NCBI GenBank assembly: GCA_036389255.1
Contig: DASVQI010000028.1
Span: 107,526-171,525 of the forward strand
Origin: JACVRN01 sp036389255
GTDB lineage: Bacteria; Acidobacteriota; Blastocatellia; Pyrinomonadales; Pyrinomonadaceae
Direction: 5' to 3'
Length of the DNA stretch: 64,000 bases
Notes under the pieces: generated by a model
The model's database searches: none
What the model was told of the DNA's origin: nothing
What the model saw: only the letters and a program-made list of their open reading frames with translations
Part shown: one piece after another, positions 27,749 to 35,354 of the stretch
Numbering within the stretch: position 1 is the stretch's first letter
Layout of the letters: each line of letters begins with the position of its first letter
Made by a program: the position numbers and the translations under genes

Positions 27749-29434
27749 TTACTTCTGCTTTTCCAGCTTGACGGGCGAGCGACCGCGCGCGGGAATCTCT
27801 CCGTTGATGATTCTCACGGCGGCCTCTTCGGATTCGGGCGCGGACTCGAATGTCAGTAGCGTTGTCGCGGCTTCGGGCACGCGAGGCAGGACGTACGGAT
27901 TGCCGAAGACGACCGCGATTGTCGGCACCTTTGCGGCGTCGAGCGCGTCCAGCACCTCCGCATGAGCATAGGCCAGCGCCACGCTCCCCTTGTAGGCAGC
28001 AACACGCGCGCAGACGGCCACAAGCGCCACGTCGCAGCCGCGCGTAGCCTCCATCACCATCTCCAAATCTGCTGCTTCAGCGCCGGACTCAATCAGTCGC
28101 GCGTTGAAGGTGCGCGTGACAGCCGCAGAGAAGCGGGAGCCCGCAGGCTCTCTGAGAACGTGCGCCCAGACAGGCACGTTGTCTTTCAATATAATCGCCG
28201 TGACGCGCTCCTTCTTTACAGGAAGCAGCCCTTGCGGGTCGCGTATGAGCGTTATCCCGCGCTCGAAGAGGTCACGCGAGGTCTGCGTGTGCGCGGGGCT
28301 TCCCAGCACGTCCCAGACCCTGTCCAGAGAGACTTTGCGCTCAAGATTCAACCCGCACCATGCCTTCGCCGCGAGCATCCTGCGCGCCGAGCGCTCTATG
28401 CGCGCGGGGCTCAGGCGGCCAGTCCTGACCGCTTCACAAAGGGCCGCGTGCGCCTTCTGTATATCAACCGGATAGAGCGCCACGTCGCAACCGGCTTCGA
28501 TTGCCAGCACCGCAGCTTCGCCCGCGTCATAGCGGTCTGCGACGGCTCCCATAGAGAGCGCGTCGGAAAAGATAAGCCCGTCGAAGCCGTACTCGCCGCG
28601 AAGGATTCCTTCTACTAGCTGAGGCGAAACCGTGGCCGGCCTTGTCTCGGTAGCCGTCGTGTCGAGCGCTGGCACAAAGATGTGAGCCGTCATCACTGCG
28701 CGCACGCCCCTCTGTATGGCCGAGCGAAAGGGCGGCAATTCTATCTGCTCCAGCCGCTCTCTGGGCGCGTCCAGCGTGGGCAGCAGAATGTGCGAGTCAA
28801 GGCTCGTGTCGCCGTGCCCCGGAAAATGTTTGGCCGTCGCAATCTGTCCTTCGTCCTGAGCGGCGCGTATGAAGGCCGCGCCCCAGTTGGCTACCATCTC
28901 CGGGTCGTCACCGAAGGCGCGAGTGTTGATGATAGGGTTGGAAGGATTGTTGTTGACGTCCAGCACCGGGTAGAAGTTGATGTGAACGCCGAGGGCTAGC
29001 CCTTCGCGGGCCGTGATGCGAGCGGCCTCTGCTGCGGACTCCGTGTCGCCGGTCGCGGCCAGAGCCATTGCGCGAGGCAGGCGGGTTCCGCCCCTGAGCT
29101 GCATGCCGACGCCGCCCTCGAAATCCGAAGCGAAGATGAGCGGCACGCTCGCCGCACGCTCCTGCAAGCGGTTGGTCAGCGCAGCCGTCGTGAGAGCGTC
29201 GCCGCTATAGATGATAAAGCCGCCTACGTGAAATCTTTCGACGGCCTCGGCCAGCCGCCGGAACTCGCGGCTCTCTTCGTGTACGAGTACGCCCGTGGTG
29301 TCGGGCATGATAAGCTGCCCGGCCATCTCTTCCAACGTCATCTCGCGCAGCCGGTTTTCTACCCAGCTCTCCCGCGCTCTAGCTTCGTCCAAGTTGCTCG
29401 CCCCCGTGTCTTGCTTCGATAGATAGATGGGCAT
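27749..29434 (-). CDS. Glycoside hydrolase family 3 enzyme, NagZ-like beta-N-acetylhexosaminidase
   Basis: A 561-aa enzyme that probably releases N-acetylglucosamine from cell-wall fragments. The GH3 N-domain has the NagZ signature KHFPGHGDTSLDSH, whose His/Asp pair acts as acid/base in this subgroup, and the nucleophile Asp is in IFSDALSMGA. A GH3 C-terminal domain (RDLFERGITLIRDPQGLLPV to the end) makes it longer than the ~340-aa single-domain NagZ of enterobacteria. There is no signal peptide at the ATG at 29434, so it appears cytoplasmic, as expected for muropeptide recycling. No other recycling genes are beside it. Confidence 0.92.
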   Translation of the reverse strand: MPIYLSKQDTGASNLDEARARESWVENRLREMTLEEMAGQLIMPDTTGVLVHEESREFRRLAEAVERFHVGGFIIYSGDALTTAALTNRLQERAASVPLIFASDFEGGVGMQLRGGTRLPRAMALAATGDTESAAEAARITAREGLALGVHINFYPVLDVNNNPSNPIINTRAFGDDPEMVANWGAAFIRAAQDEGQIATAKHFPGHGDTSLDSHILLPTLDAPRERLEQIELPPFRSAIQRGVRAVMTAHIFVPALDTTATETRPATVSPQLVEGILRGEYGFDGLIFSDALSMGAVADRYDAGEAAVLAIEAGCDVALYPVDIQKAHAALCEAVRTGRLSPARIERSARRMLAAKAWCGLNLERKVSLDRVWDVLGSPAHTQTSRDLFERGITLIRDPQGLLPVKKERVTAIILKDNVPVWAHVLREPAGSRFSAAVTRTFNARLIESGAEAADLEMVMEATRGCDVALVAVCARVAAYKGSVALAYAHAEVLDALDAAKVPTIAVVFGNPYVLPRVPEAATTLLTFESAPESEEAAVRIINGEIPARGRSPVKLEKQK

Positions 29435-29649
29435 CTTAGCATGACCGGCGGAATTGGCTCCTACATGGCCTAGTTGCCCGGCGGCCGGATGCCTTTAAAA
29501 AAGGGCTTGACCCTGTACGTGACTCCAGAGTTTATAATCCTGCAATTGAGGCAGGACGCGCGGGTTGCTTCCGGGCGGGTGCGTGCGGGGCGAGAGGCGT
29601 GATAAACTTCTGGAGGCTTGAGGGCATCTCAATCCTTTCCGCGAAGACA

Positions 29650-30177
29650 ATGAAGCGTTACTTTCAAATATTGGGGCTGATTGTGCTGGCGCTGGCGGCT
29701 GGCGGCTGGGGCTCTGTCATGGCCGCAGTCCTTTGCCCGCACGCCAACAGCAACGCTTTCAAGCCGGTCAAGGCTGATAGCGTGGCCGTCGAAGAAGCCT
29801 GCCATCCCGTCAAGCCTGAGCCCGAAGCGAAGCCGCATTGTCACGACTCCGGCACGAGTCAGGAAGCGGCTGCTGCCAGCGAGATAGAGAGGCCGGAGCC
29901 TGCCGCGTTGCCAGCTTCAAAGGGCGATGTCCTTGCGCTCCGGCTTCCGCAGAACGTGCCCTGCACGCATTGTCTGAGCCGCCCCGAAGCTCCGTCTTCG
30001 ACCGTCGTAGCACAACAACGGACGGAGCAGAGGCGCGGCTTTGAGGCTGCGCCGCTACAGGCCGCGACTCCGTTCATACCCGCACAGTCTTTTATAAAGC
30101 CTGTGCTATACAGGCAGGGCGCTCCGCCCGGCTCCTGCAAGCCTAAACACCTTCTGCTAGGCATTCTCCTGATTTAA
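29650..30177 (+). CDS. Exported Cys/His-containing protein, possible metal handling
   Basis: A 175-aa protein from the ATG at 29650 (MKRYFQI). A signal peptide runs to about residue 27 (LIVLALAAGGWGSVMA). The mature chain is Pro/Ala-rich and carries scattered Cys and His in metal-like groupings (LCPHAN, ACHPVK, PHCHDSG, PCTHCLS). It ends with a hydrophobic tail (KHLLLGILLI). I do not recognise the family. A TATAAT box lies at 29533-29538, upstream of the start. The next gene encodes a Met-rich MPGM-motif protein, so a copper-binding or copper-delivery role for the pair is a reasonable inference. Confidence 0.6.
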   Translation: MKRYFQILGLIVLALAAGGWGSVMAAVLCPHANSNAFKPVKADSVAVEEACHPVKPEPEAKPHCHDSGTSQEAAAASEIERPEPAALPASKGDVLALRLPQNVPCTHCLSRPEAPSSTVVAQQRTEQRRGFEAAPLQAATPFIPAQSFIKPVLYRQGAPPGSCKPKHLLLGILLI

Positions 30178-30310
30178 CTCTCAATCCCTCAATCGCGCGT
30201 TTCGGCCAAAGGGCCGTTAGCGCTGGAAGTCTGTCTTTCCTGATACATCATGACAGCGAAGCCTTCTTGTGCTGTCTTTCGAGCAAGGAAACCTTTTTTG
30301 AGGGGGAATC

Positions 30311-32095
30311 ATGATAAGAGTTGATTTCAGAAAAACTTTATACTTGGCAGCCTTCGCGGCTCTGATAATGCTTGCGAGCGTGTCTTACAGCTCTTCGGCA
30401 AGGGTGATGGGACAGGACATGCAGGGGATGCCCGGCATGGATATGAGCAAGCCTAAGCCCACGCCTACGCCGCAGAAGAAACAGCAGGCCACAGAAGAGA
30501 AGAAGGAGGAAGCCATGCCCGGCATGAACATGGGCACCTCTTCGCAGCCAGCGCCGCCGAACCCGCAGGCCACTCCGCAGCCTACGCCGGATTCCATGCC
30601 CGGCATGAAGATGGAGACAACTCCGCAGCCAGCGCCTTCGCCCGCCAAGCCGGGTGAAGGGACGAGCGCGCCTGCGGCCGTCACTCCGACGCCCGACGCG
30701 TCCCGCCCGCCGCTCAACCAACAGCCCAAATCATCTACCGGGCACGAGGGGCACGACATGGGCAACATGAACGGCGAGCAGCAGCAGGGCTCAGGTATGA
30801 CTGGCTCCATGCCCGGCATGAACATGAAGGGGATGGGGCGAATGGACGCCGACTCCCTGATGATAATGTCCGATGATGGGATGGACATTCGCGTGGGGAG
30901 AAGCACTAGAAACTCCTTCGCCATGGGGCAGATGGGCTCCGGCTCCAGTTGGCAGCCCGCCACTACGCCCATGTACATGTGGTACAAGTCTTCGGGCAAA
31001 TGGCTCCTCTTCTTTCACAGCGACCTGAAGCTGGGCGTCAACGCGCAGGGCGGCCCCCGTGGAGTGACCAAGCTGGAATCACAGAGCTGGTTCATGCCCA
31101 TGGCTTTCAGGCGAGTCGGGGCAGGCACGCTTCAACTCAGAGGCATGTTCAGCGCGGAGCCCTTCACCTTCTCAGGTCAGGGCAGCCCGCAGCTTTTCCA
31201 GACGGGCGAGAGCTACAACGGGCGGCCGATACGGGACGCGCAGCACCCGCACGACCTCTTCATGGAATTGTCCGCGACCTACACCCTGCCGTTGGGAGAG
31301 CGTGGGACGTGGTTCGCTTATCTTGGTTTTCCGGGCGAGCCCGCGCTGGGGCCAACGGCTTTCATGCACCGTTGGTCTGCTTCGGAGAATCCTTCAGCGC
31401 CCTTGACGCATCACTTGCAGGACTCCACGCACATCTCCTTCGGCGTCTTTACCACTGGCTTCACTTATCGCTGGCTCAAATTCGAGGGCTCCGTCTTCAA
31501 CGGGCGCGAGCCCGGCGAGAATCGCTATAACTTCGAGTTCAATCCATGGAACTCGCGCTCGTTCCGCGTGTCGGTCGCGCCCAATCCGAACTGGTCTATG
31601 CAGTGGAGCTACGGACTGCTGAAGAACCCTGAGGCGCTTGAGCCGGGCGACGTGCGACGCATGACGGCCTCCATCAGCTATAACAGGCGCTTCACTCGCG
31701 GCAACTGGGCTTCGAGCCTCATCTGGGGGCGCAACCGCGAAGAGCATCACAATGACCTCTTCACCCTGAACGGCTACACCGCCGAATCAACCGTGCAGTT
31801 TCTGGACAGGAACTACCTGTACACGCGTCTTGAGCTGGTTGATAAGACGGGGCTGCTGGACTCAAGCGAGCGCGCAAGCCTCGGCATCACGAACAGCCAT
31901 CCCCTCTTTCGCATAGGCGCGTACACCTTCGGCTACTCGCGCGACGTGTGGACGACCGATAAGCTCAACGTGGCGCTCGGCAGCGACGTGACCTTTTACT
32001 CAAAGCCCGGCGTGCTCGATTCCGTTTACGGCAACAACCCCGTCTCTTATCACTTCTTCGTGCGCGTGCGTCCCTCGCGTATGGGCATGAAGTGA
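30311..32095 (+). CDS. Met-rich outer-membrane beta-barrel protein, probably copper-related
   Basis: A 594-aa exported protein with GAGGGGG 5 bases before the ATG. After a signal peptide the first ~170 residues are low-complexity and hold at least four MPGM[DNK]M motifs (MPGMDM, MPGMNM, MPGMKM, MPGMNMKGM) separated by Pro/Gln/Lys linkers, like methionine-rich copper(I)-binding segments. The rest, from about residue 175, has alternating hydrophobic/aromatic strands (TWFAYLGFPG, FGVFTTGFTYRW, YHFFVRVR) and a HPHDLFMEL motif, consistent with an outer-membrane barrel. Histidines (AFMHRW, LTHHLQDS) add possible ligands. The copper role is inferred from motif composition. A GC-rich terminator follows. 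Confidence 0.75.
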   Translation: MIRVDFRKTLYLAAFAALIMLASVSYSSSARVMGQDMQGMPGMDMSKPKPTPTPQKKQQATEEKKEEAMPGMNMGTSSQPAPPNPQATPQPTPDSMPGMKMETTPQPAPSPAKPGEGTSAPAAVTPTPDASRPPLNQQPKSSTGHEGHDMGNMNGEQQQGSGMTGSMPGMNMKGMGRMDADSLMIMSDDGMDIRVGRSTRNSFAMGQMGSGSSWQPATTPMYMWYKSSGKWLLFFHSDLKLGVNAQGGPRGVTKLESQSWFMPMAFRRVGAGTLQLRGMFSAEPFTFSGQGSPQLFQTGESYNGRPIRDAQHPHDLFMELSATYTLPLGERGTWFAYLGFPGEPALGPTAFMHRWSASENPSAPLTHHLQDSTHISFGVFTTGFTYRWLKFEGSVFNGREPGENRYNFEFNPWNSRSFRVSVAPNPNWSMQWSYGLLKNPEALEPGDVRRMTASISYNRRFTRGNWASSLIWGRNREEHHNDLFTLNGYTAESTVQFLDRNYLYTRLELVDKTGLLDSSERASLGITNSHPLFRIGAYTFGYSRDVWTTDKLNVALGSDVTFYSKPGVLDSVYGNNPVSYHFFVRVRPSRMGMK

Positions 32096-32113
32096 GCTAT
32101 TAAAAGTCAGGCC

Positions 32114-32148
32114 AGCGCCGCCCGCCACAAGCGGCGCTGCCTTTTCTT
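32114..32148 (+). terminator. Intrinsic terminator after the Met-rich barrel gene
   Basis: Stem AGCGCCGC (32114-32121) pairs with GCGGCGCT (32131-32138), followed by GCCTTTTCTT. It lies 19 bases past the stop. This is a conventional terminator, unlike the long repeat hairpins elsewhere. Confidence 0.8.
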
Positions 32149-32284
32149 ATGCACGAAGCATGCTTGCGCGTGCTACAATTTGTTTGTTCCCTAGAAAGAT
32201 TAAGCTAAAAGGGCACGCAGATTCTCCCTTGTCCTTTTACTTCGGGCGAAGTTGCCCGCAACACACGGTTCGAGGAGGAGCAGG

Positions 32285-33001
32285 ATGATGCATTCTTTTA
32301 GTAAGCGCGCGGCTTATGCGCTCGGGTTCCTGATGATGCTGAGTCTGGTGACTTATGCACCGGCGCAGAAGCAGAATAAGAAGATGATTGAAGCGCAGAA
32401 ACGCTCTAACAGCGCCGTCAGGGTCTTCAACGAAATCATGGGAACTGCGGACAGGGCTATTCCTAAACGCATACTGGACAAGGCCGAAGCGGTTGCGATT
32501 TTTCCGGGCGTCGTCAAGGCGGCTTTCATCTTCGGCGGGCGTGGGGGACAGGGCATCATCAGCCGCAGAGTTCGCGGCGGATGGTCGGAGCCCGTCTTCT
32601 TCAATCTGGGCGGCGGGAGCTTCGGCGCGCAGATAGGGGCCACGAAAACAGACTACATCTTCCTTATCATGAACGACGAGGGATTAAGAGGCTTGATGGA
32701 AGACAAGTTCGAGATTGGCGGCGAAGCCGGAGTCGCGGCAGGCCCTTATGGACGCGAAGCGGCGGCCTCGACCAACGCCACTCTGGACGCGGGAATCCTC
32801 TCCTATTCGCGCCAGAAGGGGGCCTTCATAGGCGCGGCCATAAAGGGGGCGGTCATAGACCCGGACAACGACCTTAATCGCGCCGTTTATGGAAAGAAGG
32901 CGAGCGAGTTGTTCTCCAACACGGCCATGACGCCTTTGAGCAGAATGCCTGCGGGCGTGCGCATAGTTCCGCAGACTCTGGCGCGTTATTCCATGCGTTA
33001 G
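32285..33001 (+). CDS. SYLF (Ysc84-type) lipid-binding domain protein
   Basis: A 238-aa exported protein. The ATG at 32285 is preferred because GGAGGAGCAGG precedes it; 32288 is adjacent. A signal peptide (LGFLMMLSLVTYAPAQ) is followed by a SYLF domain that fills the remainder: IPKRILDKAEAVAIFPGVVKA, GGRGGQGIISRR, the GWSEP motif, GGSFGAQIGATKTDYIFLIM, then SYSRQKGAFIGAAIKGAVI. In other organisms SYLF proteins bind phosphoinositides or acidic lipids. The bacterial role is unclear, probably envelope-associated. A TACAAT -10-like box is at 32174-32179. Confidence 0.9.
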   Translation: MMHSFSKRAAYALGFLMMLSLVTYAPAQKQNKKMIEAQKRSNSAVRVFNEIMGTADRAIPKRILDKAEAVAIFPGVVKAAFIFGGRGGQGIISRRVRGGWSEPVFFNLGGGSFGAQIGATKTDYIFLIMNDEGLRGLMEDKFEIGGEAGVAAGPYGREAAASTNATLDAGILSYSRQKGAFIGAAIKGAVIDPDNDLNRAVYGKKASELFSNTAMTPLSRMPAGVRIVPQTLARYSMR

Positions 33002-33002
33002 G

Positions 33003-33037
33003 TCGCTCGCGGAAAATCTTATCCGGCGCGCGAGCGA
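33003..33037 (+). terminator. Possible hairpin after the SYLF gene
   Basis: TCGCTCGCG (33003-33011) pairs with CGCGAGCGA (33029-33037). No T-run follows, so termination is uncertain. Confidence 0.35.
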
Positions 33038-33043
33038 TGCGGG

Positions 33044-33197
33044 TAGTGGGTCAATTTCAAAAATCAGACTCACCGCAGAGACGCAGAGAGACGCTGAGAT
33101 TACCGCAGAGAGATTGAATGTTTTTCTCCGCGCCCCCTCTGCGACACTCTGCGTCTCTGCGGTGAATTACTTCTTTAGACTTCTAACTGACCTACTA
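33044..33197 (+). mobile_element. ~150-bp MITE-like element with CACCGCAGAG arms (copy A)
   Basis: The ends are imperfect terminal inverted repeats, TAGTGGGTCA and TGACCTACTA. Inside, CACCGCAGAGACGCAGAGAG pairs with the CTCTGCGTCTCTGCGGTG region at 33147-33164, and ATTTTTGAAATTGA-type flanks match the other copies. Copies are at 39801 (same orientation) and 42044 (inverted). There is no coding capacity, so any movement would need a transposase from elsewhere. Confidence 0.7.
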
Positions 33198-33214
33198 CTG
33201 TGATGCGAAGAGGC

Positions 33215-33244
33215 TTGACGCTTATGCTTGCGCGCCTTTAGAAT
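33215..33244 (+). promoter_or_regulatory. Predicted sigma-70 promoter of lexA
   Basis: TTGACG (33215-33220) and TAGAAT (33239-33244) are separated by 18 bp and lie 74 bases before the lexA ATG. I could not identify a LexA operator; the local sequence TAGAATTC overlaps the -10 but is not a known box. Confidence 0.5.
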
Positions 33245-33317
33245 TCAATCTCGCTTCAAGGCCCGCGTCACAAGAGGCTCCCGATTCCTCTTCTTTCTTG
33301 AACGGAGGATGCGCTCC

Positions 33318-33941
33318 ATGCAGCCACGCACGCAGAGACAGAAAGAGATTCTGGAATACATCACGCGCTTCATAGAGCGTCACGGGTACGAGCCTTCCTA
33401 CGCGCAGATAGCGCGACACTTCGGCGTGTCGTCAAAGGCTACTATCGCTAAACACATCGCTGCGCTTGAGCGGCGCGGACTGCTTTCACGCTCGCGCGAA
33501 GGCGGAGCGTTCGGCCTCGCGCTCACCGTCGAAGAGGCTCCGGCAGATGAAATCTGCGTGCTTCCGCTTCTGGGCCGCATCGCCGCAGGCTCGCCCGTGG
33601 ACGCCGTGTCCGATTCGGAGCCAATCTCCATCCCGCGCTTTCTGCTTGGCCGGGTTCGTCCCGAAAATGTTTACGCCCTGCGCGTCGTAGGCGATTCGAT
33701 GATAGACGAGCACATCTGCGACGGCGACATAGCGCTCATAGAAAACCGCACCATAGCGCGCGACGGCGAGATAGTCGTGGCGCTGATTGACAACGCCCGG
33801 GCCACACTCAAACGCCTCTTCCGCTTCGGCCCCGAAATAGAGCTGAGGCCCGCCAACTCGCAGCTAGCCCCCTTGCGCCTGCCCGCGCACCGCGTCACAG
33901 TACAGGGCATCTTTCGCGGCCTACTGCGCCCCACGGCTTAA
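33318..33941 (+). CDS. lexA: LexA repressor
   Basis: Repressor of the DNA-damage (SOS) response that cleaves itself when RecA is activated. The N-terminal winged helix (residues 1-65; QPRTQRQKEILEYITRFI, SSKATIAKHIAALERRGLL) is followed by the S24 peptidase domain. The self-cleavage bond is A90-G91 in RIAAGSP, the nucleophile is S127 in GDSMID and the base is K165 in ATLKRLF, all present. GGAGG sits 9 bases before the ATG at 33318, so this is chosen over 33309 and the frame's extension to 33228. The length of 207 aa is typical. Other SOS-type genes in the window (uvrA) are far away. Confidence 0.96.
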   Translation: MQPRTQRQKEILEYITRFIERHGYEPSYAQIARHFGVSSKATIAKHIAALERRGLLSRSREGGAFGLALTVEEAPADEICVLPLLGRIAAGSPVDAVSDSEPISIPRFLLGRVRPENVYALRVVGDSMIDEHICDGDIALIENRTIARDGEIVVALIDNARATLKRLFRFGPEIELRPANSQLAPLRLPAHRVTVQGIFRGLLRPTA

Positions 33942-34060
33942 AGCTCTAAGCAATAGCGGGCGAAAAACTGTTGACGCAGCGCTACCTGTCTCAGCAGAAG
34001 CACACCGTCCGGCAATTCGAGTATAAAAAGTGGCGGATTGAAGATTGAAGCTTAAAGAAG

Positions 34061-34095
34061 ATTGCCGTATAACTGAAGAACAGCTATACGGCAAT
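34061..34095 (-). terminator. Terminator of tRNA-Thr(CGT)
   Basis: ATTGCCGTATA (34061-34071) pairs perfectly with TATACGGCAAT (34085-34095). Read on the minus strand it begins 10 bases past the tRNA 3' end and is followed by CTTCTTT. Confidence 0.7.
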
Positions 34096-34104
34096 TAAAA
34101 TTTG

Positions 34105-34180
<76 letters not shown>

Positions 34181-34265
34181 TTGTTGGCGAATTGACAATA
34201 TACGAACCGGGCGCGCGTACTGTCAAGTTGAGGCTGCGCGGCGCAGAACCAAGCTGGAGGAGAGA

Positions 34266-34823
34266 ATGCCGAAGACGAAGAATCAGGCGAAGAACAAGAG
34301 CCGTTTTGAAGTTCGCGGCGGATTGTTGAACGAGTACGAGTTCTCCTTGAATGAGGGGGCCATGACCGAAGAGGAGCGTAATCGCTTTGCTCAGGCGGAA
34401 GAGGAGCGGCAGTTGCGCGAGGGCGAAGACGAAGGCGCAAGGCTTCCCGTATCGCCGCAGGAGAGAGAGGCGGCGCGCATCAGGGAAGTGATGGAGACTG
34501 CGCACGAGAAGGCGCAGCGCAATATTGAGAAGCGCGAGCGGCGCGAGGCGGGAGGCTCTGAAGGCGGCGCTCAGAAGGGCCGCGCCGGGAAAGCTTCAAA
34601 GGCCGGGGCTGGGAAGAAGGCTGCCGGTAAGAGCGGCGGTAAGGCTGCGGCCTCTAAAAAAGGAGCGGCCGGAAAGGGCGCGCAGAAGAGAGGCGCGGCC
34701 AAAGGAGCTGTAAAGAGTGGCGGGAAGACGGCCGCAAAGAAGAGCGCGAAGAAGGGGACGGCCAAGAAGGGCGCTGCAAAGAAGAGTGCCGCCGGGAAGG
34801 GCGGTCGCTCGCGGCGCACTTAA
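34266..34823 (+). CDS. Histone H1-like Lys/Ala-rich protein
   Basis: A 185-aa cytoplasmic protein. GGAGGAGA just before the ATG at 34266 fixes the start; the longer open frame would overlap the tRNA. Residues 1-~95 are charged and helical (MTEEERNRFAQAEEERQLREG, ARIREVMETAHEKAQ). The last ~85 residues are a Lys/Ala/Gly tail with repeats such as AAGKSGGKAAASKKGAAGKG and AKKGAAKKSAAGKG, as in H1-like bacterial nucleoid proteins. Non-specific DNA binding by the tail is likely; the N-domain is unrecognised. A 54-aa acidic protein follows downstream. Confidence 0.82.
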   Translation: MPKTKNQAKNKSRFEVRGGLLNEYEFSLNEGAMTEEERNRFAQAEEERQLREGEDEGARLPVSPQEREAARIREVMETAHEKAQRNIEKRERREAGGSEGGAQKGRAGKASKAGAGKKAAGKSGGKAAASKKGAAGKGAQKRGAAKGAVKSGGKTAAKKSAKKGTAKKGAAKKSAAGKGGRSRRT

Positions 34824-34922
34824 AAGAGGGGCCGCGAACGTCTTAGCGTCTAAAAAAAAGAGGCATGGTTTTTAAGACCGCGCACTCTTTTCGTCAACAG
34901 AGCAACAAGGAGCTGAAGCGAT

Positions 34923-35087
34923 ATGACAGAGCAGAATAAATCTACGGGCAGCGCACCCGGTGCCGACACTGCGCGAAACAATCAGGAGAATGAGTTGGAG
35001 GCCGAGCAGGAATCCGCAGAGGCCATGGATGCGGAAGTGCCGCAGCCTCCCGGCGCTGATGAGACTACAGAAGGACAACCCTCATAA
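34923..35087 (+). CDS. 54-aa acidic, disordered protein
   Basis: ATG at 34923 with AGGAG 10-11 bases upstream; stop TAA at 35085-35087. The sequence is Glu/Asp/Gln-rich and strongly acidic (for example NELEAEQESAEAMDAE), ending with PQPPGADETTEGQPS. No domain is seen. It lies 100 bases after the very basic H1-like gene and right before an octamer hairpin. The ribosome site, clean stop and neighbour support a real gene. A role as an acidic partner of the basic protein is speculation. Confidence 0.6.
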   Translation: MTEQNKSTGSAPGADTARNNQENELEAEQESAEAMDAEVPQPPGADETTEGQPS

Positions 35088-35089
35088 GA

Positions 35090-35134
35090 GATTGATTCAT
35101 CGGCTCATTGATTCAATGAGCCGATGAATCAATC
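35090..35134. repeat. Perfect 22-bp palindrome of octamer units (copy 5)
   Basis: Arms 35090-35111 and 35113-35134 are perfect around one base. Units: GATTCATC, GGCTCATT, GATTCAAT, GAGCCGAT, GAATCAAT. It starts 2 bases after the 54-aa gene stop. Confidence 0.85.
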
Positions 35135-35200
35135 CCTTCCTTTCGGCCAACCGGGCGGCGTGCTCCCGTGTCTACCTATTGAAGCTCAGAGTATTCAACA

Positions 35201-35302
35201 CTCTCTGCGCCCGTCTCTGCGTTTCTCTGCGCCTCTGCGGTGAATGCTAGTAAACTTTTACTCACCGCAGAGGCGCAGAGAAACGCAGAGAACGCGCGGA
35301 GA
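35201..35302. repeat. Head-to-head CACCGCAGAG repeat
   Basis: A ~29-bp arm ending GCGCCTCTGCGGTGA (to about 35242) faces its exact complement starting TCACCGCAGAGGCGC (from about 35262), with an 18-20-base AT-rich loop. It uses the same CGCAGAG units as the MITE-like elements but lacks their GGGTCA ends, and the arms point outward-in. It lies 52 bases upstream of the LolA-like gene start. Confidence 0.75.
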
Positions 35303-35354
35303 GTCCTTAAATCAGGCGCATTTTTACTCTCCCTTGAAGCCTTACAATTTTGAG

